Source of the DNA: Symbiodinium natans | Lineage: Eukaryota; Sar; Dinophyceae; Suessiales; Symbiodiniaceae | DNA length: 41,500 bases | Direction of reading: 5' to 3' | Assembly: GCA_905221605.1 (NCBI GenBank) | Contig: CAJNDS010002409.1 | Location: 168,501 to 210,000, forward strand | In this document: positions 1-10,878 of the stretch, in pieces | Position numbering within the stretch: position 1 is the first letter of the stretch | How the letters are laid out: every line of letters begins with the position of its first letter | Program-made: the position numbers and the translations under genes | The notes under the pieces: model-generated | What the model saw: only the letters and a program-made list of their open reading frames with translations | Databases searched by the model: none | Told to the model about the DNA's origin: nothing

Positions 1-1586
1 GTAGCTCCAGTACCTGCGTATATACATATATACCTATGTCATTCGTGTGTATGTATAGATATACATACACGCATGTCGCAAATTTCTCTTTAGGGGACCA
101 TGCATATGCGCCCCCCGCCCTCCTCCACCCCACCCCATATCCTCCGTGGACAAACCCTCCTCCCAGGGCGTATAGGCTCGCTCCAGCTCAGGTCACGGTG
201 CCATCGCCGCTGAACGCGCCGGCGGAGACGCCTACGGCGCATGGCGTCGTGGAGGTGTGGGCTGACCGCATCGTGCCTCGGCCGATTATAGGATGTGATG
301 GACCCTTCAAATCATAATTCAGCTTTCCTACAGCCGAAATCTGACTCCTAAACCCTAGAAGCCCTCAGCCACGGGGAGCATCCTGTTTCGATTAACTTTC
401 TCTGAGCTTGCCTGTGGTGGGCCAGACAACCCTGCTGAGGACGTGAGGGCTTGCCATGCCCAAACAACCCCTAACCCTAAACCCCAAAACCCGAAACCGT
501 AAACCTTAGCATAAACCCCTAAACCGCAACCTCTGGACCAAAGGCCTGGATCCCCCCAGCCGCTCCAAAGGCCAAGGATCATTTAAGCCGCAGTACACTT
601 TTGCATCCACATCCACCCTAAGGTATCCTCAGCCCTTAAGCCTTATAACAACTTTATACTCCTTATAAACCATGTATCCCACATACCCTCTACAACAACT
701 TAAAACCCTTAGAACAGCTTACCACCCTTCATATACCCCCCCCTCCAACCAAAGCCCAGGTTATCCATGGCAGCGGCATCGTGCCGAGCCGTGAGTTGCC
801 TTTGCGACCGCCAACGGCCAGTCTCTGATGCCCGAATGTGCCCCCCCAGCTTTCCTCTCATTGACTATGCTACTATTTGCTTACGGTTTCGGGCGTATAG
901 GGCTTAGGGCTTACGCCACTTGCACTAGCTGGGGTTTAGCAGCGGGTTTGATCATGATAGGGGCGGGCAATAGGGGGGGGGGGGGCAGGCGTTAACGCTG
1001 TGGGTTTCAATGTAGCCCTTGATGTTACACAGGATTGTTGAGAAAAGAAAAGAAAGGGAAGGGAGGGATTTTCTGATTTACTGTTCAGGATGCATGGAAA
1101 CGAATCTCAAGAACACCGCTCTCGGTCCATAATTCACTGCCCAGTATGTTGCATGAGTTTGTTGAAGCTGGCAAACTTGTCTTCTCCATGCCCTAAACCC
1201 TCAACCTAAACCCTATAAACCCCATACCCTCGTTGGCGGCACAGACCTTGTCACAGGCAACGCCCGAGGTGCTCCTTAACTTCCAGTAGGGCCCAGACAT
1301 TTTCCTCGGGTTCTTGGCCCTCGTGCGAGGAAAAAGTTCTTTGCCTTGACCTGGATGAGACTTAAACCCGAACTCTGGTACTATAAACCCACTAATAGCC
1401 TTTCATGACCCAGAGCCAGAAACCCCACATAAGCCGCAAAACCCAAGCCGGCGAATCCAAAGTGCATGGCCCGACACGTCAACCTAAATCCCGTGTCATC
1501 TCAATCTCCTTCCCATCACCCCCCACTCTCAGCTCTTGCTCAGCTCTTGCTCAGCATGCGGACAAGCCGTATGCATCGTTTTTGAC
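1..1586. other. Host flank, no supported gene
   Basis: GC-moderate host DNA with scattered degenerate telomere-like heptamers (for example around 470-500 and 1190-1230) and a G homopolymer near 973-985. Open frames here are short, of biased composition and resemble no family I recognise, so I call no gene. A pyrimidine-rich stretch near 1500-1555 lies just upstream of the hydrolase gene and could be 5' UTR or an intron end, but no clear splice pair is visible. Confidence 0.6.
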
Positions 1587-2927
1587 ATGTCCTTTGGCGC
1601 CGAATCGTCGGTCTTGCTGTCGCCACAGCAGGCCCCCGATGCGCCGTGCAACACGGCAATTCGCTCAATGAAGCACATCGACGCGACCTTCGCGGCACCC
1701 GAGGAGGTGGGAATTGATCCCTCGCGCCTGGAGCGCCTCACACACGTGCTGCGAGACCTGGTCCGGAGCGGACCTCTGCCAAATGCGGCCATGTTGGTTG
1801 CACGGAAGGGAAAGGTGTCCTTTGTGGACTTTGTGGGAGAGGCACGACCAGGAAAAGTTGTAGATGGCAGCACGATCTGGCGCGTGTACTCCATGGCTAA
1901 ACCCATCACCTCCGTGGCGATGCTCATGCTCATCGAGGAAGGTCGAGCGCTACTCACGGATCCTATTCACCGATTTCTGGGACAGCGCTGGCATCGGGAG
2001 AACCTCCAAGTGCGTGCGTCTGATGGTTCGTTGGAACCCTGCCAGCACGACATCACCATCCGCCACCTGCTCACGCATACGGCCGGCTTGTACTATGGAC
2101 CGGTCTATGACAGCGCCTCGCAGCCTGACTACCCGGACATTGATAGCGAAACCAACCTCGAGACGTTCGTGGACAAGTTACCTCAGTTCCCTCTAGCATT
2201 TCAGCCAGGTTCCCAATGGAAGTACTCTTATGCCACCGACGTTGTCGGGCGCGTTGTTGAAGTTCTCAGTGGCATGGATCTCGAGACCTTCTTCCAGGAG
2301 CGCATCTTTCGTCCCCTTCGCATGGTCGACACATCCTTCTACGTGCAGACTGAGAAGCTGTCTCGCTTTGTTGACTGCTGGCAGCAAGTACGCGAGGGAG
2401 AGCGAAAGAACGTCACCGCCGAGCAGATGCGGAGGAGGGAGTTTCAGCCAGGTGTCCTGCTCTCGGGCGGTGGTGGTCTGGTCTCCACGCTCTCGGACTA
2501 CCATCGTTTCTGCATGTTCCTACTCAATGGAGGCAGCCTCGATGGACACCGCCTCCTCTCGCGCAAGGCTGTAGAGTGGATGACCATGAACCACCTTCCT
2601 GGCAACAAGGATATGGTGTCTTTGTCTACCGCAGGCTACACTGAAACGGCGATACCTGGGGTTGGGTTCGGACTTGGCGTCGCGGTTCACACGGATCCCG
2701 TAGCATCTGGACAGATCTACAGTCAAGGCTCCTTCAGCTGGGGTGGCTCGGCCAACACCTACTTTCTGTGCGATCCTGTCGAGGACATTTCTTTCGTGTT
2801 CATGACACAGCTCGTAGGACTGGATCGTGCCCGCCATCCCATTCGCACCATGCTGCCACAGGTGCTTTATTCAGCTGTGGCGGATGGCCCCTTGAAGTGT
2901 CAGGTCTCTTGTCACAGCAGTCTCTAG
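1587..2927 (+). CDS. Serine beta-lactamase-family hydrolase/esterase (host gene)
   Basis: An uninterrupted 446-aa reading frame from the first in-frame ATG. It shows the serine beta-lactamase/family VIII esterase signatures in order: SMAK (the SxxK motif, nucleophile near residue 102) within WRVYSMAKPITS, the tyrosine motif YSYATD after a PGSQW loop (near residue 213), and a C-terminal WGGSANTYF equivalent to the KTG/HxG box. The length fits the roughly 400-aa family. In eukaryotes such proteins (LACTB-like and others) act as esterases or peptidases rather than antibiotic resistance enzymes; the substrate here is unknown. Codon use is GC-rich like the flank, so this belongs to the host and not to the AT-rich insertion. 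The frame extends upstream of 1587 but without an ATG; a second start at 1668 (MKHIDATF) is possible and would remove a weakly conserved leader. No intron is evident. Confidence 0.87.
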   Translation: MSFGAESSVLLSPQQAPDAPCNTAIRSMKHIDATFAAPEEVGIDPSRLERLTHVLRDLVRSGPLPNAAMLVARKGKVSFVDFVGEARPGKVVDGSTIWRVYSMAKPITSVAMLMLIEEGRALLTDPIHRFLGQRWHRENLQVRASDGSLEPCQHDITIRHLLTHTAGLYYGPVYDSASQPDYPDIDSETNLETFVDKLPQFPLAFQPGSQWKYSYATDVVGRVVEVLSGMDLETFFQERIFRPLRMVDTSFYVQTEKLSRFVDCWQQVREGERKNVTAEQMRRREFQPGVLLSGGGGLVSTLSDYHRFCMFLLNGGSLDGHRLLSRKAVEWMTMNHLPGNKDMVSLSTAGYTETAIPGVGFGLGVAVHTDPVASGQIYSQGSFSWGGSANTYFLCDPVEDISFVFMTQLVGLDRARHPIRTMLPQVLYSAVADGPLKCQVSCHSSL

Positions 2928-4442
2928 TTGATAGATCTCTGGTGTCGTTGCATGTGCCTGCTTTGGGTAGACCTCACCCGTATCGGAACTCGACCTTCCC
3001 CGACAAAGATCTTTAAATCGCTTGCCTCCTCCCACTTGGCACAGACTCCTCCGGACATGAACGCCTTACGTTTGTAATCGGCTCTTTTGGGAACATAAGC
3101 TTCTCGTGGCCGGTCATGTCCTGGCGCGCAGTCCACAAAGGACGCATGCGTGGCCAGGACCTGCAATCAATTGCGAGAGCTGCGGCCGGTGGAGCTTGCA
3201 AGCTCTGTGTGCGATTGCAATCCTTATTGGCATAACGTCGATACCCTGACCCTTTTGAGGATGGTTGTGGTTGTAAGGATTAAGGTTTCGTGGTTCTTAG
3301 GTTTAGGTTTAGGGTTTGCAGTTTAAGGGTGGAGAGCTTTGGAGGGCTGGGGAGTGGAGACACGAAGAAAGAGACGGCCCCGTTCTCGGCTCAAGCTGGA
3401 AAAGGGGTTGAAGGAGGCATCCACTCTTAAGCCAAAGTCTAGAAACTCGTTAGACCCCCCGGTTTTCAGAAGCTCTAAATCTCTGAGCCCGAACCCCAAA
3501 CCCTCAACCTTAGCTTCCTAGATGCGAAGGCCCCTGCACCTTCTGCCGTGGGCTCCTGCACTGGAGGATGGTTGCCCCAGCCTAGGGAACAGTTCCCTAA
3601 GCCCCCCTGAAATCTAAGTCCTAAATCCCCGACAAACGATGTCTGCGAAGTTCTGGATTGCGGCGTTGTGGGCGCTTGCCCCACGAGGCACAGGCGTTTG
3701 TCCAGCAGGGCTTGGAGTGCAAACCCGAGACCCTAGACACGGCTCAAGAATCGAAGCCCCTGGTCCTAGAGATGCCCATTCTCTTACCCCTGAACCCCCA
3801 CACGCACACTGAAGCCAACGACCTAAGGCCTACTTACGAACCCTCTAAACCTACGACAAACGACTAGACTCCGCCGATCGCGGTCTGCAAACCAAACAAA
3901 GCCCGATAAAGGCAGGCCTATAGGCCTGGTGTCGTGTGTTTACGTTCACGGTCCTGCGGGTTAGTGCTGCGGGGTAGGGCTGGGGAGGTGGCGGAGGCTT
4001 TCGGAGCATTTATACTTTGGCTTACATGTCGGGTTGGCGTTTGAGTCAAGGGTTAGGGGTTCGTAAATGTCTATAAATCCTCGACCAACTCGACAGCTAA
4101 TGAAACTCCAAAGTCTTCTCAACGATCTGTCCCCCTTGAGACTGATGGTTTCTACTTTGCGGGTGCCTACCCAAAAGCAGGGGTGCGGGCAACGCTTCCC
4201 TGCAAGCACGAACCCCCAAGCGCTAAGTAAACCCGAAAGGGGCTACGGGGCTTGCTGCAAGCCCCTGAGCCATGAATCGCATGGTTTACGGTTTATATGG
4301 GCGGGATCCAAAGGATGGACCCTTTCCGATCAACCCATAGAAGGGTAAAGGGCTCCCCTGCGCCATTCTCCCCTGGAGGCCTTCACGCCCTGCGCACGCA
4401 GGAGGCGGTGCTAGATGGAACCGAAATAGAACTCAACACAAG

Positions 4443-4511
4443 CCCTAAACCCTAAACCCTAAACCCTAAACCCTAAAACCTAAACCCTAAACCCTAAACC
4501 CTAAACCCTAA
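4443..4511 (-). repeat. Interstitial telomere-type heptamer array (CCCTAAA)n
   Basis: About ten head-to-tail CCCTAAA units with one unit carrying an extra A and a lost C. This is the plant/green-algal-type telomere heptamer, shared by several other protist groups. It is interstitial here, with single-copy-looking DNA on both sides. Confidence 0.9.
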
Positions 4512-6192
4512 GCCCTGGGATCCGAAAAGAACTTCAGGTCGTTTCAGGGTGCTCTTCGCACTCTGAGTGTCTGAGGTTTGGGGCTGAGGAGGTCTCATGC
4601 CTGCTGTGTAAGGAGCGCCTTTCAACACTCAAATATATATATATATATATATAGATATAGATATATGATTTATTTATTTACTTATTTATTTATTTTGTTT
4701 TTTTATTTATTTACTTTGTTGTTGTTAGTTGAAGCTGCCACAGACGGCCTAGGGCCTCTAAGTTACGACATCAGTAAATCCCCAAGCCAGCTCTCTAAAT
4801 CAAGTCGGTTTCCTTGGTAGATCAGAGGTGTTGTTCCCAGAAAGGGAAGGGAACTCCCTGCGTCCTGAGCGCTGGAAACCTAGGTTTTAGGGTTTAGGGC
4901 TTAAAAGGCTTTAGGAAGATTTGTTTCGTGGCGTCCTAGACTACAGGGCATTCGGGACGTGGTGGAATTGACGAGAGGAGCTGGCGCTCGGACTCGGCCT
5001 CGTCAGCGGCAACGAGACCAACTTCCTGACAGCCACTCGCAGACAGAGATTCAACAGCCTTCAGCACCATACCCTTTTTTTACCTTAATTGCACTACGTC
5101 GATAGACGTCAGGCTGCAAGTGATTAAAGGGTTTCGGCCTTGTTTTAAAATGCTGGTTTCACGATTTGGTTCTTTAGACTTGGAAAGGGGGTGACCCGAG
5201 GTCAGGAAGGACTACGAGCCCTTCATTCGACGGGAGGTCGTCGGCGCTGAGACTGCATCTCGGACTTGCCAAAGCACCTTGGGACCAAGTCAACCCTAAA
5301 AGGGTTTTTATGGTTCATATGCCTTAGTAGGAATTGTAGTCGCATAGGGTATACGACCGCAACTTTAGGGTTCATTCTGTCCCCACGGCAGAGCGAGACA
5401 ACGTAGGTTTTTGGGTGTAAGAGGCTTCAGGCTTAGTTCAATATTCAACCCCTGCACCCCTTCACGTTGAACATGGCCACAATGGTTTCTTCTTGGTATG
5501 TCATATGTTACAGTATATGATTGCATGTCAGAGCGCGCGTTTATGGTACGTTTTAGTTTTGCAGTAGACTATAGTACGTTTCAATATATTATCTAGAACG
5601 CGTCATGGTAAATTTATCCTCTTATCATTCTGTAAAGTATTTAGTGTTTGGGTGTGAGGGCGGGACGGTTATGATCGTTATCAGGCGAGGGCATGTTTCA
5701 CCCCACCCACACCCCCCCCCCCCCCCGCGAACGAAGTGTCAATGGATTCATAGCCGGAGGGCTCCTGCGACCCTGGTCCTTTCGTTGAGGATTGGTTAGG
5801 GATTGCAGTTTAGGGTCAAGCGTACACCAGGAATTGACGGTTGACCCGAAAGCTAAGCCTTAAACTAGTCTAACAAATGCGAAGCGCCCAAACCCCAACT
5901 CACAAACGACACTGACTGGTTGCGTGATTGGCAGGCCAAGCGCAGGGTTTGGAAATCTGGGTTTATACACAAGGTTCAGCCTCCGCTACAACCTCAGTTT
6001 AGGGTTGAGGAAGATGATGGTTGCGGGCTTAGGACATAAGCTTGGACAAAAAGGCCCCATGAATCCCTAAACTCAACACCGTTCAAGCTTACACCCGACA
6101 CCCTAGTCACCCTAGACGCCTGAACTCCTAAACCTCTAGCCCTTTCCGCACCTTTAAGGCCACTGCGTGGGCTTTTGAGGCCTTTCAGCCCA

Positions 6193-6252
6193 GTAAACCC
6201 TAAACCCTAAACCCTAAACCCTAAACCCTAAACCCTAAACCCTAAACCCTAA
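6193..6252 (-). repeat. Interstitial telomere-type heptamer array (CCCTAAA)n
   Basis: Eight consecutive perfect CCCTAAA units, the cleanest array in the left flank, ending in a degenerate CCCTAAG unit. Confidence 0.9.
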
Positions 6253-6776
6253 GCCCCGTTAAGCCCCAAAAGGCCCTCTCGAAGTCTTTCGAAGCCTCCG
6301 AAGGCAGCGAGTTGGCTGCGGCAAGGCTTTACACCTTTCGGCCGCCGAAAGGACTGGAGTCCCTTGGCTTGAGCCTGAGAGCTATCGAACTATCTCTACA
6401 TGTGAAATGGGGTTTAGGGTATGTGTATTCATATATATATATATATATAGATATGTATATCTATATAGAAAGAGAGACAGAGACAGAGATGGTGTAGGTA
6501 TATATGTATATGACCTACAAGCCTCCGTTTGTTTGAATCGTAGATCTCGATCAACAGGTGCAAAAAACTCCAGTTGAATTCCAAGCACAAGGGTCGCCCT
6601 ACTTTGTCGTTTGAACAGTTCCCTCTCGGGGTCTCCCAGAGCCTCTGTGGGCCTGTCCCTGGGTCTCCATGAGTCTTTTCGGTGGCTTGTGCACCTTGAG
6701 CTTTCCTCTTTTGTGGATCCCAATGCTATCGCGCTCTCTCTCTCTCTCTCCACAAATCTACATACTTGTAGGTTTA

Positions 6777-6949
6777 GGGACCAACAAATCTTTGGAAGTC
6801 CCTGTTGTTGTAGTTGCAGAAAACACAAGGGAATGTTACAGCGTCATATATGTGTGTCTTTATATGTATAGGGACCAACAAATCTTTGAAAGTCGCTGTT
6901 GTTGTAGTTGCAGAAAACACAAGGTCATATATGTGTGTCTTTATATGTA
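6777..6949. repeat. Imperfect tandem duplication of about 80-90 bp
   Basis: Two adjacent copies (6777-6868 and 6871-6949) both begin GGGACCAACAAATCTTTG and end in TATATGTGTGTCTTTATATG. The first copy has a 13-bp insert and the copies differ at a few bases. Non-coding host DNA. Confidence 0.85.
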
Positions 6950-9378
6950 ATGATCACATGTTGGGGTTGATGGGCAGCTTGGCCGGGGGGCCGGGGGGGC
7001 GGGGGGGCGGTGTGGGAGTTTAGAGTTTTTTTGGGTTGCTGTTTTGGGAGTTGGAGGTTTGGTGGGGTGGAGGGGGGGCGTTTGGGGAGTTTGTGAGGTG
7101 TGGGCCCGTGTGGGCTTGAAAGTGCCCCCCCCCCCCAGCAAGGGTCCCTCAACCCACATCAGTTCTCCGATCAGGCTTGACATCCAGCCTCGGCATGCAG
7201 GAGGCCATCGCATCTCGACTTCGCAAATGTTAGGAGAGGGCGGATTGGGGTTTTCGGGATTTTTGGGGGTTTATAGCGGGAAAAGATTAGGTCTCCGTGC
7301 TCTACGATGACCTCCAGCACACCAAGCAGCCGGTGATCGACGTTGGCTCCGGGCACCTTGCATGGAGTTAGGGTGAATGGTATGCAGGGTGGTATGCAGG
7401 TGGTATGTAGGGGATGTAGTGCTTAGGGTGGTTTACCATGTCATAGGATGCCCTACCACTCCCCCTTGCAAGTGGTGGTCCCTTCTTGATCCGTTTTGGG
7501 TCTTGGGTATCTCAAGAACACGGGCATTAGCTCAGCCCTAGACCCTAAACTAGTAGAAGGGACAAGAAACCTCCAATACTAGCCAAAGAAGCCGCCCTGA
7601 TTGAGCGATTTGCCCACGTCCTCACGGTCCAAACGGCCTCTTTGCCTCATAGCAAGCGGAAGCACCCTGACGCCTCGATGCTGCCTCCCCACCCTGAAGA
7701 CAATCTACCTTTGCACATCCGCAATCCCCTAGTTATCAAGCTCCTCAAGCGTGCACACCCCCCATCTCCCTCCACCCCGCCAAAGCCAACCCTAAAGCCC
7801 CCCCTACCACCACACAAATCACTCACACACACACACACACACACATGCACACTCTTCACCGCCTTAAACATCCCTAAATCCCTAAACCCCAAACCCCTAA
7901 ACCCGAAACTCCAAACCCTATACCCCCACCCCTAAACCCCAAACCCGAAGCCCTAAAGCCCAAGAATCCAGGACCGGCTCCTTGGTCCTCCTCCTGGCGG
8001 AGTTCGCTCCCAACGCCTCCCAGATAGTCGGCCTTGAGTCTCCCGGCCTTGTTGCCTTTGCTTTTGTTTTGGCTTGGGGTTTGGGGTTTGGGGTTCAGGG
8101 CTTAGGGCGTATACGGGCTTAGGGAGGTTTAGGGTTTATGTCGTTCGAAACTTTGCTTCGGGTTTGAGGACTTTTCGGGGTCGCGGCTGAGTGCGGATGC
8201 ATAGGGTGTAGGGCTTGCAGCCTGATCGGGAATCCACTTTGCCCTTTGTTCAGGGGACCAACGAACTGGCGTACTTCAGGGGTAGCTTCGGATTCATGAA
8301 TCAGTGGCTCACACTCCAACTCTTGTACACCCTCGGGCCCCGCATGGTGTCGGAACCTCTGCCTGCCCAACTCTCAGCCCGACCGCAAGGAACCTTTGTG
8401 TGCACTTCAATACGGGGGTGCTTCACTTTGCTAGGCTTGATTTCGTGTATAACAAGTGTTTGACCAGTTCTTTGCTTAAGAAAGAGCACACTATGTCCAT
8501 GTGCCGATTTACATTCGTTGCGTTGGCATTTACAGTCAACTAGCAAAGGCGCGGCGGATAGATTCCAGCCCGAAACCAAAACGGTGCATGTACCTTAGGA
8601 TTGCAAATTGCCCTCAGCAACCCGAAGCCACGCCCACGAAAGCCCAAACCTTAAAAACACCCTAAACCCTCAACCCTGAACCTTAACAGACTCCTAAAGC
8701 CTCCGAAAAGCCTCCGAAAAGCCTCCGAGAGCCTGGAAAAGGTACAACGAGGAGGCCTCCGAGAATGCCGAGGAGATTCTTGAGGCCAGAGTCCTGGGAC
8801 AAGCTGTGGAGTCGTGTTGGTTGTTTTGAGTGGTTTAGGGTACTTAGGGTTTTAGGGTAAGTGGGTTTTAGGGTTTCAGGATTTAGGGTCTTAGGGTTGG
8901 TGACTAGGATGTTTAGGGGTTCATTGGCTCTTCAAGACTTGGGCCAAACTTGAAGTGCGCTCATCCTTCCCGAAGCGGCTCGAAGCCGCATCAGGATGTC
9001 CAGGAGCTGTCTCCTGAGATGCGGACGATGCTCCTCGGCCCAGCTCGAGATGGGTTTGGGGTGTCAGGTTTAGGGTTTTTTCCGTCATGGCACCATTGGG
9101 GCTTGTGGCGCTTCTACGAAGGTCCCTTGCAAAGACCACCGGGCCCTGCCTCGCAAAAAAAGAAGGTTTTAGCAACAACATGGCCTCCGCCAACTGAATA
9201 CCTTGAACCATAAAGCACTTCACCCGTGCACCCTCATGACACCCTCCAGATCCCCCTACCCACCCCAGGACATTACTTTCGAGGCCTCTGTTGGGGGTGG
9301 AGTTAGGCTTGACGCCCTGCTAGGGCTGTACTCCGCAACCCCCCCTCGAATAATGGGGGGTGGGTGGGGGGGCGGGGG

Positions 9379-9750
9379 AAAAAATTGTAGAAAGGGGGGT
9401 TGTAGGGTTTCCGCCGTCAGGCGCTGGGGTCAACTAGTCTCCTTACTCGTTTTTCATCACACATTATCACACATCATTTTCATCATCATCATCTTCTTCA
9501 TTCTTCATCATTATCTCCCCCTCATTCGTTTTATGCTAGGGGTTTCTGGGGTTTTATCATAAATTTCCTAAATTTAAGTCCTTTTACCCTAAAATTTCAT
9601 CACATCTAGCCCCCTCATTCATTATTTTCATCATAATTTCAGGGATTATCATAATTCCTAGATTTCTGGGGAGTTTGACCTTCTAATGTTTTATCAAATA
9701 TTCATAATAAATTTTATTATGAATGTTTGCTGGGGGTTTTGGTCTTTAAG
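9379..9750 (+). repeat. Left terminal inverted repeat (372 bp)
   Basis: It is the reverse complement of 31600-31971 over the whole length; the coordinates always sum to 41350, so there are no indels. The only difference I find is A at 9693 against C at 31657. It is rich in CATCATCATT and contains a perfect 25-bp palindrome at 9700-9724. The inner edge reads GGTCTTTAAG, the reverse complement of the CTTAAAGACC promoter-like motif found before non-structural genes. Presumed role: replication terminus for protein-primed replication and substrate for the integrase. Confidence 0.95.
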
Positions 9751-9960
9751 GTTATGGTTTTAGGTTATAGGCGCGCCTTGGCTTCTTCGTCTTCGTTGAC
9801 ATCATCCTATGATGGTCAGCCTTGCTCGCTTGACTGATTGCACGCCGTTCCGTGAATGCATTTCCTTATCTTTGTTTGAAATGAGTAATCAGCAAAACTT
9901 GACTGATTGAAGGCGTTCTGTGCTCACAAGTTATCGTGTAGTGTATCTGTTGTTGATGCA
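9751..9960 (+). promoter_or_regulatory. Upstream region of the first cargo gene with a direct repeat
   Basis: Between TIR and first cargo gene. An imperfect direct repeat beginning CTTGACTGATTG and ending in CGTTC(C/T)GTG occurs at 9829-9854 and 9898-9922, 69 bp apart, the second copy about 40 nt before the start codon. No CTTAAAG box precedes this gene. The repeats may be a promoter duplication; that is inference. Confidence 0.45.
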
Positions 9961-10623
9961 ATGTCGGGATACGAGGGTGAAGTGCCAGCAGTTCCAAGCG
10001 ATGAAGTGCCAGCAGTTCCAAGCGATGAAGTGCCAGCAGTTCCAAGCGATGAAGCGCCAGCAGTTCCAAGCGATGAAGCGCCAGCAGTTCCCAGCACAGG
10101 GGGTGCAATCTTGCCAGAAGTTGCCGCTAAGGATGTGAAGTTCATCGTGGAGAAGCATACCAAGGAAAACCTTCGCAAGATTCTAAAGGAAGACGAGAAG
10201 CAGGCACTCCTAGCTATCCCAGATGACAGAATTCCGGAGAAGCTTCAGAGCATCAAGGATGGCATCAAAAAGTTGCTTGCCGAGGAGTTGTACCTTACCG
10301 AGAACCGCGACATTGAGAAGAAGAGCAAAGACAAGACCACGACAAGCATCAATAACTTCACGGTGTCGGTTCACTACAAGGGAGAGATGAAGCCACTCAT
10401 CATCTCCTCCACTACAAGCATGAAGGATGTGAAGAGCACCATTTTCTCAAAGTACGAGATTTTGCCCAAAGACCAGACCAAGAGGCGCTTCTTCGCCTTG
10501 ACCAATGAGACGCTTACAACAAAGAGTACCGAGGTTCTCAAGAATGCGGAGATTACCACCATGCACGGCAAGAAGTTGGTGGGGACAATCTTCAATGACC
10601 AGACTCACATTCGCGTGGAGTGA
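9961..10623 (+). CDS. Cargo protein with octapeptide repeats and a ubiquitin-like domain
   Basis: A 220-aa frame from the first in-frame ATG. The N-terminus carries five near-perfect copies of an eight-residue unit E(V/A)PAVPSD (residues 7-46), an acidic proline-rich linker. A charged helical middle follows. Residues about 133-211 look like a beta-grasp, ubiquitin-like domain: FTVSVHYKGEMKPLIISS, then MKDVKSTI with K.EILPKDQ, mirroring the first strand pair, helix and IPPDQ loop of ubiquitin. The chain ends in RVE, with no terminal GG, so conjugation is unlikely and a binding role more plausible. The gene is visibly GC-richer than the viral core and lacks the viral promoter and hairpin signals, suggesting a captured host gene or late acquisition. 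The fold assignment is from pattern recognition only; the function is unknown. Confidence 0.75.
   Translation: MSGYEGEVPAVPSDEVPAVPSDEVPAVPSDEAPAVPSDEAPAVPSTGGAILPEVAAKDVKFIVEKHTKENLRKILKEDEKQALLAIPDDRIPEKLQSIKDGIKKLLAEELYLTENRDIEKKSKDKTTTSINNFTVSVHYKGEMKPLIISSTTSMKDVKSTIFSKYEILPKDQTKRRFFALTNETLTTKSTEVLKNAEITTMHGKKLVGTIFNDQTHIRVE
9979..10098 (+). repeat. In-frame 24-bp minisatellite, five units
   Basis: Five tandem 24-bp units begin GAAGTGCCAGCAGTTCCAAG; units 4 and 5 change GTG to GCG and the last unit diverges at its 3' end. Each unit encodes E(V/A)PAVPSD. The near-identity of units implies recent expansion, so copy number may vary between integrated copies. Confidence 0.95.
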
Positions 10624-10878
10624 GTTATCGCTCGCTTGATATGATCAACGGAAAGACTGAACCGTTCGTGCAAAGTAGGTCTTTCACAACGCCACTTGAA
10701 ACCTTGCCGACGCCGAGCAGAGCACAAGTGTGAAAAAATCACACTATCGGTAGATGGACTTTATTATGCCACCTTGCTTGTTTAATGTTACAATGCTTGA
10801 GGAACATTCTTGTACAATGGAAGCATTTATGCTCAAAATCTGTTTGTGTCTTGCTCCGTGCTCTTTCTTGCAACAGCT
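10624..10878 (+). promoter_or_regulatory. Intergenic region between cargo genes with a small stem-loop
   Basis: Contains a perfect stem-loop GTGTGA-AAAAA-TCACAC at 10728-10744, about 105 nt after the first cargo stop. A pyrimidine-rich tract ending in GCAACAG just before the next ATG resembles a 3' splice site, so a 5' leader intron in the second cargo transcript is possible. Confidence 0.4.

Larger units (their letters stand above)
2928..9378. other. Host flank with telomere-like relics and microsatellites, no supported gene
   Basis: About 6.4 kb of host DNA. It holds many degenerate CCCTAAA/TTTAGGG heptamers on both strands, TA/AT microsatellites (about 4634-4664 and 6429-6452), an AC repeat (about 7823-7844), C homopolymers (about 5712-5726 and 7125-7136), CT runs (about 6735-6750) and a G-rich end (9354-9378) into which the element inserted. 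The open frames are short, proline/serine/glycine-rich or made of translated repeats, and resemble no family known to me. I see no tRNA or rRNA. Confidence 0.6.

Noticed and set aside
36-317. Host-flank open frames such as 36-317, 7642-7935, 34219-34611 and 38537-38728
   Set aside because: Low-complexity translations of telomere-like and microsatellite DNA; no domain, no consistent codon pattern.
1536-1586. Longer start of the beta-lactamase-family gene
   Set aside because: It begins at TTG; the first ATG is at 1587.
9203-9562. Open frame running into the left TIR, with a matching frame at 31788-32006
   Set aside because: It is a translation of the TIR microsatellite-like DNA (runs of Ile/Phe), in the same frame at both ends only because the TIRs are identical; no start signal or family resemblance.
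9907-9960. N-terminal extension of the ubiquitin-like cargo protein
   Set aside because: The extension begins at a TTG codon; the first in-frame ATG is at 9961 and fits the repeat-bearing start.
10810-10878. Hydrophobic leader on the CaaX protein that could be a signal peptide
   Set aside because: No ATG in frame upstream of 10879; the stretch ends in a pyrimidine tract plus CAG and looks like UTR or intron.
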